From: Nocardia alba NBRC 108234
GTDB taxonomy: Bacteria; Actinomycetota; Actinomycetes; Mycobacteriales; Mycobacteriaceae
Assembly: GCF_001612665.1 (NCBI RefSeq)
Contig: NZ_BDAX01000035.1
Coordinates: 1-64,000 of the forward strand
Length of the DNA: 64,000 bases
Reading direction: 5' to 3'
Under the pieces are notes generated by a model. The model was not told the origin of the DNA, did not search any database, and saw nothing but the letters and a program-made list of their open reading frames with translations. Of this stretch, positions 59,268 through 64,000 are shown piece after piece (positions within the stretch are counted from its first letter, which is position 1; each line of letters starts with the position of its first letter). The position numbers were made by a program, and so were the translations under genes.

Positions 59268-60008
59268 TCAGGCAGCTCGGCCGGCAACGAAGCCGCCGTC
59301 GACCGGCAGGATGTGACCGGTGACGAACTCGGCGTCGACGAGATACAGCACGGCCGCGGTGGTGTCGGCGACCTCGCCGATCCGGTTCAGCAACGCCAGC
59401 GCACCCGATGCGCGCTCGTCGCCGTCACCGAACAGCGGCGTGCGGATGATGCCGGGGGCCACCGCGTTCACCCGGATTCCGGCGGCTGCGAGCTCGGCGG
59501 CCAGGCTGGTGGTGAGCGCGTGCACGCCGCCCTTGCTGACGAGCGCGGCCGAGGCTGGTAGACCGGCGAGGGCGTGGTCGATCAGAACCGTGCCGATGTT
59601 GACGATGCTGCCGCCATCGCCCTGGGCCAGCAGCTGCCGCACGACAGCCTGGGTGGTGAGATAGGTGCCCTTGAGGTTTCCGCCGAGGTAGCGATCGAGT
59701 TCGGCCTCGGTGACGTCGACGAACGGCGTGGCCCCGAAGACGCCCGCGCTGTTGATCAGCCCGTCGAGCCGGCCGAACCGATCGAGTGCGGTGCGCACAT
59801 ACGCCGAACCTGTTGCGGGCGAGGCGATGTCACCGGCCACGGCGGCCACCCGCGTGGGCGCCGCCAGTTCGGCGGCGACGGCGGCGAGCTTGTCGGCGTC
59901 GCGCCCGCCGAGGACGACATTGTCACCGCGAGCGACGAGAGCCCGAGCGACATCACGCCCGATGCCGCTGGAACCACCGGTCACCACGACCGTCTTCGAT
60001 GTGGACAT
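59268..60008 (-). CDS. SDR-family protein lacking the catalytic Tyr
   Basis: 246 aa. NAD(P) motif TGGSSGIGRD, NSAG and the C-terminal GHILPVDGGF are intact. But the active-site Tyr-x3-Lys is A155-L-V-S-K159 and the usual Ser is Leu142, so the chain lacks two of the catalytic residues. It may be a divergent SDR with altered chemistry or a non-catalytic binding protein. ATG 60008. Palindrome ACGACCGGTCGT lies 24 bp upstream, matching the one upstream of the TetR gene. Confidence 0.88.
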   Translation of the reverse strand: MSTSKTVVVTGGSSGIGRDVARALVARGDNVVLGGRDADKLAAVAAELAAPTRVAAVAGDIASPATGSAYVRTALDRFGRLDGLINSAGVFGATPFVDVTEAELDRYLGGNLKGTYLTTQAVVRQLLAQGDGGSIVNIGTVLIDHALAGLPASAALVSKGGVHALTTSLAAELAAAGIRVNAVAPGIIRTPLFGDGDERASGALALLNRIGEVADTTAAVLYLVDAEFVTGHILPVDGGFVAGRAA

Positions 60009-60031
60009 GAACTTTTCCTCTCGATAAATAT

Positions 60032-60043
60032 ACGACCGGTCGT
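60032..60043. promoter_or_regulatory. TetR operator ACGACCGGTCGT (SDR promoter)
   Basis: 12-bp perfect palindrome, 24 bp upstream of the SDR start. The same sequence, with flanking (A)TACGACCGGTCGTCT(T/A)GGAATG, occurs at 60728. Confidence 0.8.
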
Positions 60044-60125
60044 CTTGGAATGACGACCGCGAGGCTGACGACCCGAAGGGCCGATGATGACAGTGAGGCC
60101 GACACCGGATCGGCGCCGACCGGAG

Positions 60126-60716
60126 TTACGGTCGGAAGTAGTCGTCGAGCAGCCGACGAAGGCATTTGTCGAGCGGCTCGACAGTGCGGTCGATCTTCAT
60201 CCGGATCACCGCGCCCTCCCAGGATTCGAGGAGCAGATCCGCCAGATCCACGGCGTCGATGTCGGCGCGCACGGTGCCCTGCGCCTGTGCCGCACGCAGC
60301 GCACCGGCGATACCGTCGCGCCAGACGGCCCAGGCCTTGGACAGCGACGTCCGCAGCAGCTCACTGCCTTCCAGCTCGCCCCCGAGGTTGGCGATCAGGC
60401 AGCCGCCGGTGTATTCAGCGGCGACGAAATCGTCGGTCAGGGTCGCGAAGAAGGCACGGATACCGGCGAGTGGGTCTGGCGCCGCGGCGAACGCGGCGGC
60501 GAGGGTGCGTTGCACGCACTGCGAGTGATGCTCGATGACCGCCTGCGCGAAGCTCTCCTTGCTGTCGAAGTAGTTGTAGAACGAGCCTTTCGGCACGCCG
60601 ACCTTGTCGAGCACCTGTTTGATGCCGGTGCCGTGATAGCCGTTGGACAGCAGGCCGATCGCGCCCTCCTCGATGAGAAGAGCTCTCGTGTCGTCGCTGC
60701 GCCGTGGTCGTGCCAT
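60126..60716 (-). CDS. TetR-family regulator
   Basis: 196 aa. HTH residues ~5-55 (TRALLIEEGAIGLLSNGYHGTGIKQVLDKVGVPKGSFYNYFDSKESFAQAV) with the F-YNYF-SKE element; C-terminal TetR domain (TetR_C_6/AcrR-like). ATG 60716, palindrome at 60728-60739 just upstream, so self-repression is likely; the same palindrome precedes the SDR gene downstream, indicating SDR control by this regulator. Same strand, 117 bp between SDR start and TetR stop. Confidence 0.92.
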   Translation of the reverse strand: MARPRRSDDTRALLIEEGAIGLLSNGYHGTGIKQVLDKVGVPKGSFYNYFDSKESFAQAVIEHHSQCVQRTLAAAFAAAPDPLAGIRAFFATLTDDFVAAEYTGGCLIANLGGELEGSELLRTSLSKAWAVWRDGIAGALRAAQAQGTVRADIDAVDLADLLLESWEGAVIRMKIDRTVEPLDKCLRRLLDDYFRP

Positions 60717-60727
60717 GCGAGAACTAT

Positions 60728-60739
60728 ACGACCGGTCGT
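60728..60739. promoter_or_regulatory. TetR operator ACGACCGGTCGT (autoregulation)
   Basis: 12-bp perfect palindrome 11 bp upstream of the TetR start, identical to the SDR site at 60032, with conserved TAC and TCT-GGAATG flanks. Confidence 0.8.
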
Positions 60740-60785
60740 CTAGGAATGGCAAGAGCGACCCTCTCATCGTGGGAACTATGCGACC

Positions 60786-61388
60786 TCAGTCGTCGTCGAC
60801 ACCGCGTGCGGCCAGTGCCTCACCCATCGCGTCGGCGGTCCGCAGCGCCCGCACCAGTACCGGGGTGACCAGCGCGGTCGCCGACCAGGACACCCCCCGC
60901 GCGCGCCGCGCCTCGCCGACCTCGTGGACGATCTGCGCCAGCAAAGGAACGCACCGAATGGTCAGCGCGAGAAGCAGACCCACCCGCTCCGGGTTCACTC
61001 CGACGCGTCGCAGCGGACCGAGCGCGCGAGTGAGCGCGTCGAGCATGGCGGTGACCCGCGTGGTCACCGTGACCAGTGCCGCCAGGGCCACCGATACCAG
61101 CAACACCCCGCAGACCACCACAGCCCGCGCCGGCGAGGTGGTGAGCAGCTGGAAGACCCCGATGATCACGGTCATCCACAGCACCGGACGCACCTGGGCG
61201 TAGGCCACCCGCCAGGAGACACGGGCGAGCGCGAACAAGCCCGCCACCAGCGCCACGGCGACCAGCACGCCGAGCGGAGCGCGGACGAACACTGTCATCG
61301 CGAGGATCGAGATCAGCAACAGCGCCAGCTTCAGCCCCGCGGGCATGCGGTGCAGCGGCGAGTCGCCGGGGCAGTACAGGCCGATCAT
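60786..61388 (-). CDS. bioN: Biotin ECF transporter T component BioN
   Basis: 200 aa. EcfT family membrane protein with ~5 transmembrane segments and the coupling-helix motifs ALTRALGPLRRVGV and EARRARGV (Ala-Arg-x type), which couple ATPase to the S component. Order bioY-bioM-bioN on the minus strand; bioM and bioN overlap by 4 bp. Biotin specificity comes from the linked bioY. Confidence 0.9.
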   Translation of the reverse strand: MIGLYCPGDSPLHRMPAGLKLALLLISILAMTVFVRAPLGVLVAVALVAGLFALARVSWRVAYAQVRPVLWMTVIIGVFQLLTTSPARAVVVCGVLLVSVALAALVTVTTRVTAMLDALTRALGPLRRVGVNPERVGLLLALTIRCVPLLAQIVHEVGEARRARGVSWSATALVTPVLVRALRTADAMGEALAARGVDDD

Positions 61389-62065
61389 CCGATCAGGTGC
61401 CGATACGCCTCGATCGCCGCCGCGGGTGGGCCGTCGAAGACGACGGAGCCGTTGTCCAGCACCACGACTCGATCGAACCCGTCGAGCAAGCCGAGCTGGT
61501 GGGTCACCACGATCACCTGCTGATCGAGCGCGTTCAGCGCCTGGGATACCCGTCGGGCATTGCGCAGATCGAGCAGCGTGGTCGGCTCGTCGGCGACGAT
61601 CACCTCGGGTTCGCGGATCAGCGCGGAACCGATGGCCAGCAGCTGCTTCTGCCCACCGGAGAGCAGGTGGGCCGGATGGTCGGTGTGCGCGGCGAGGCCG
61701 AAACGGTCGAGCACACGCTGTACCCGGTCCGCGATCTCGGTCTTGCTCAGGCCACTGCGGCGCAGCGAGAACGCCAGGTCCTCGGCGACCGTCGGCATCA
61801 CGATCTGGGTGTCGGGATCGGTGAACACGAAGCCGACTTTGCGCCGCACCTGCGCGCCCTTGCGGGCGACGTCGAGCCCGTCGACGGTGACGGTGCCGGT
61901 GGTCGGCTTCAGCAATCCGTTGAGCATGCGGGCCAGCGTCGATTTGCCCGACCCGTTGGCGCCGATGAAACCGACCCGCCGTTCGGTGATCCGCAGATCG
62001 ATCGCACGCAGCACGGTCCGGTCACCGAAGCGGTGTCCCACCGCGTCGATGACGATCTCGCTCAC
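61385..62065 (-). CDS. bioM: Biotin ECF transporter ATPase BioM
   Basis: 226 aa ABC ATPase: Walker A GANGSGKS, signature LSGGQKQLLAIGSALI, Walker B VIVADEPTTLLD, H-loop TH. Q-loop in FTDPDTQIVMPT. Energises BioYMN biotin uptake. ATG 62065; overlaps bioN by 4 bp and lies 12 bp after bioY. Confidence 0.93.
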   Translation of the reverse strand: MSEIVIDAVGHRFGDRTVLRAIDLRITERRVGFIGANGSGKSTLARMLNGLLKPTTGTVTVDGLDVARKGAQVRRKVGFVFTDPDTQIVMPTVAEDLAFSLRRSGLSKTEIADRVQRVLDRFGLAAHTDHPAHLLSGGQKQLLAIGSALIREPEVIVADEPTTLLDLRNARRVSQALNALDQQVIVVTHQLGLLDGFDRVVVLDNGSVVFDGPPAAAIEAYRHLIG

Positions 62066-62077
62066 GGCGCGCCGCGA

Positions 62078-62671
62078 TCAGGCACGGATCAGTCCGGGAT
62101 AGGCGCGATGCACGCCCTTGGCGACCACCGTGGCGATCACGACCTTGGACAGGTCTCCCGGGATGAAGGCGAAGTTGGTCGACACCGCCGCCCACGGACT
62201 CAGATCCGTGCGCACCAGCAGTCCGGCGGTACCGAACAGGTAGATGATCACGATGCCGCCGAAGGCGTTGATCAGCAGGCCGAACACGATCGGATACTTC
62301 GGCAGGATCCTCGCGGTCAACAGCCCGATCACCAGCGTCGCCGGAATCCAGCCGATCAGGTAACCGGCGGTCGGCGAGGCCAGCGCGGTGAGTCCGGTGC
62401 GGCCACCGGACAGCAGCGGCAGTCCGACCATGGTGAGCGCGATGAACACCGCCACCGCGGCCGTGCCCTTGCGCGCGCCCAGGATCGCACCGGTGAGGAT
62501 CACCCCGAGTGTCTGCAGCGTGATCGGCACCCCGCTGAACCCGACGGTGATCGCGCCGGGCAGGCCGAGCGCGGCGATCAGGGCCGCGAACACCGCGATC
62601 TGCGCCATGTCCCGTGCGGTGAACGCGGTTGCCCACTTCGGGGATTTCTCGACTTCGGGCACGGCGAACAT
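62078..62671 (-). CDS. bioY: Biotin ECF transporter S component BioY
   Basis: 197 aa, six transmembrane segments, BioY family: VPITLQTLGVILTGAILG, ASPTAGYLIGW and FAFIPGDLSKVV motifs. Binds biotin with high affinity. Start ATG 62671: a TGTAGT hexamer (minus strand, 62682-62677) ends 5 nt before the ATG, suggesting leaderless transcription; GTG 62662 after GAAGG is an alternative. First gene of bioYMN, controlled by the operator at 62686. Confidence 0.93.
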   Translation of the reverse strand: MFAVPEVEKSPKWATAFTARDMAQIAVFAALIAALGLPGAITVGFSGVPITLQTLGVILTGAILGARKGTAAVAVFIALTMVGLPLLSGGRTGLTALASPTAGYLIGWIPATLVIGLLTARILPKYPIVFGLLINAFGGIVIIYLFGTAGLLVRTDLSPWAAVSTNFAFIPGDLSKVVIATVVAKGVHRAYPGLIRA

Positions 62672-62685
62672 CCTTCACTACAGAA

Positions 62686-62700
62686 TTGAACAACGTTCAA
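62686..62700. promoter_or_regulatory. BioQ-type operator TTGAAC-N3-GTTCAA
   Basis: Perfect inverted repeat TTGAAC-AAC-GTTCAA, matching the TGAAC-N3-GTTCA type site of the TetR biotin repressor BioQ in corynebacteria and mycobacteria. It lies upstream of the -10 hexamer TGTAGT of bioY, so binding would block transcription. BioQ itself is not in the window. Confidence 0.78.
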
Positions 62701-62880
62701 AATAGCAGGCGACCAGGACAGTGTCACAACCACATCGACGGTGTGGGGCACGTCGCACCGGGGGCATACCGACTGCAAGCGCCGGGCCTGAACTACCCCG
62801 GCGCCAACTGCTTGCGCGCGTGACCGGGCCGCGTTCGGCCGAAGCCCGCGGCGGCCTCCGCGCGGAAAGCGGAAACGCGG
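62701..62880. other. Gap between bioY and NRPS
   Basis: 180 bp between the bioY promoter and the NRPS stop; no gene or convincing terminator seen. Confidence 0.4.
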
Positions 62881-64000
62881 TTATCGGTCCAGCCGGGCGT
62901 TGAGAATCCGGGCGATCTCGGCCATCGCTGCGGGTTGGGTCATTTCGAGGTGGCCCGCGTCGATGTCGAACATCGATATCTGCCCGCGAACCACTCGCGC
63001 CCAGCCCTCGTGACCCGCGGCGTCGGATCGCCGCTCCCTGGTGGCGGTGAAATAGAGCATGTCGCTGTCCACGACCGCGGGACGCCACGCACCGGCCGCC
63101 CGGATCGCCAGGTTGTAGGCATCGGTCAGGCGCTGGATCCGCGCGGCGTCGATACCGAGGCTGCCGCCCAGCTGCCGTTCGATCAGCTCGGCGGCCTCCT
63201 CGGCGGTCGCCTCGGCGCTGACGACATCGACGCCCATGACCGGGCCGAGATTGCTGATCAGCTCGCCGGCCGTGACAGCGCGCAGCGTCGACTCGTCGAC
63301 ACCGCCCACCTCGGCGTCCAACAGCGCCAGCAGCGCGACCTGCTCACCGGCGGCGCGCATCTCGACAGCGATGGCATGGGCGATCGCACCACCCAGTGAC
63401 CAGCCGAGCAGGTGGTAGGGCCCGTGTGGCTGCACCGCGCGAATCTCGTCGAAGTAGCGCGCGGCCATCTCCTCGATCGAGGTCGGGCCGGGGAGCTCGC
63501 CGCCGATCTGCGGCGCCTGGATGCCGTAGATCGGTCGACCGTCGGAGAGGTAGCGGTCGAGTGTGCGGTAGCACCACGACAGGCCGACGGCCGGGTGGAT
63601 GCAGAACAGTGGGGCTCGCGCACCCTCGGTCCGGATCGGCAGCAGCGTGTCGAAGCCGGCATCGGTCCCCTCGACGGCGGCACCGGAGCTGATCCTGGAC
63701 TCGATTCGCTTGGCCAGGTCGGCCGGGCACGGATCGGACAGCATCCAGCTGATCGGCACCTCGTAGTCGATTTCCTTGCGCAACTCGCTCACCACCTGCA
63801 CCGACTTCAGCGAGTTACCGCCCAGGGCGTAGAAGTCGTCATCCGCGCCCACGCGGTCCACACCGAGTACGGTGCCGAAGGCCCGGGCGACCTCGCCTTC
63901 CAGCCACGACGAGGGCTCGCGGAACTCCGCTACCGCGAGCACCGGCTCCGGCAGCCGCAGCCGGTCCAGCTTGCCCGACGAGCTCACGGGCACGGTGTCG
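62881..64000 (-). CDS. NRPS C-terminal fragment: A-domain tail, carrier protein, thioesterase (partial)
   Basis: 373 visible codons, running off the right edge, so the N-terminal side is missing from this window. First ~20 residues are the end of an adenylation domain with the A10-like SSSGKLDR motif (catalytic Lys). A carrier (PCP) domain follows: DDDFYALGGNSLKSVQVV with the phosphopantetheine Ser. The remaining ~270 residues are a type I thioesterase: GWSLGGAIAHA (nucleophile Ser), and C-terminal DAGHLEMTQP with the catalytic His. It releases the finished peptide or lactone. The product cannot be told from this end. Confidence 0.93.
   Translation of the reverse strand, partial: DTVPVSSSGKLDRLRLPEPVLAVAEFREPSSWLEGEVARAFGTVLGVDRVGADDDFYALGGNSLKSVQVVSELRKEIDYEVPISWMLSDPCPADLAKRIESRISSGAAVEGTDAGFDTLLPIRTEGARAPLFCIHPAVGLSWCYRTLDRYLSDGRPIYGIQAPQIGGELPGPTSIEEMAARYFDEIRAVQPHGPYHLLGWSLGGAIAHAIAVEMRAAGEQVALLALLDAEVGGVDESTLRAVTAGELISNLGPVMGVDVVSAEATAEEAAELIERQLGGSLGIDAARIQRLTDAYNLAIRAAGAWRPAVVDSDMLYFTATRERRSDAAGHEGWARVVRGQISMFDIDAGHLEMTQPAAMAEIARILNARLDR

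Overview
The window is high-GC actinobacterial chromosome with dense, short intergenic gaps and many GTG starts. A long run of genes follows an order I recall from the Mycobacterium tuberculosis dxs1-sigA-sigB-ideR region (about Rv2682c to Rv2714): dxs, TRAM methyltransferase, APC permease, ceoB/ceoC, DUF3159, OB-fold, hydrolase, DUF3710, dut, DUF3093, DUF4193, cei, suhB, ppgK, sigA, YihY-type, DUF3039, DUF3099, sigB, ideR, DUF4192, PAC2. Together with an orphan type VII secretion cassette, an NRPS end, DUF3558 and DUF5642 lipoproteins and DUF7455, this suggests Nocardia or a close relative in Mycobacteriales. The genus is an inference; no database was searched.

Layout. 1-3.9 kb: a small type VII secretion accessory cassette (EspC-like protein, DUF3558 lipoprotein, unknown protein, large WxG/PPE-like substrate, EspG chaperone) without any ESX core gene. 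4-16.1 kb: methyltransferase, dxs, a glutaminase-STAS-cNMP-binding fusion, SIMPL protein, HpnE-like flavoprotein, RNA methyltransferase, APC permease and the CeoB/CeoC potassium-regulator pair. 16.1-25.8 kb: SigD/ShbA-like ECF sigma factor, then the conserved block ending in sigA and a strong terminator. 25.9-36.2 kb: an accessory insertion relative to the mycobacterial order (MHYT membrane sensor, K+/H+ antiporter pair, DUF952, DUF7455, TetR, SNF2 helicase plus SWIM protein, SDR/TetR divergent pair, SF2 helicase). 36.4-43.6 kb: YihY, DUF3039, DUF3099, MFS, VOC protein, methyltransferase and sigB with an extracytoplasmic-stress type promoter. 43.6-55.7 kb: a GNAT/acyl-CoA-synthetase-like fusion carrying a 30-bp minisatellite, translationally coupled to acuC; then ideR, galE, DUF4192, DUF5642, PAC2 and a Ski2-like helicase. 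55.8-58.2 kb: polyamine operon (ornithine-type decarboxylase plus a SpeD-SpeE fusion). 58.3-60.8 kb: small tautomerase/SDR/TetR module with matching palindromic operators. 60.8-62.7 kb: the bioYMN biotin ECF transporter behind a BioQ-type operator. 62.9-64 kb: C-terminal end of an NRPS (A-domain tail, carrier, thioesterase), cut by the window edge.

Working together: sigma factors (ECF, SigA, SigB) and IdeR form a regulatory core; acuC plus the GNAT/acyl-CoA-synthetase fusion look like a reversible protein-acylation pair; the decarboxylase and SpeD-SpeE fusion could make spermidine from ornithine and AdoMet. Several genes have a -10-like hexamer exactly 6 nt before a GTG start, which points to leaderless mRNAs. 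I saw no tRNA, rRNA, insertion sequence, prophage or CRISPR array.
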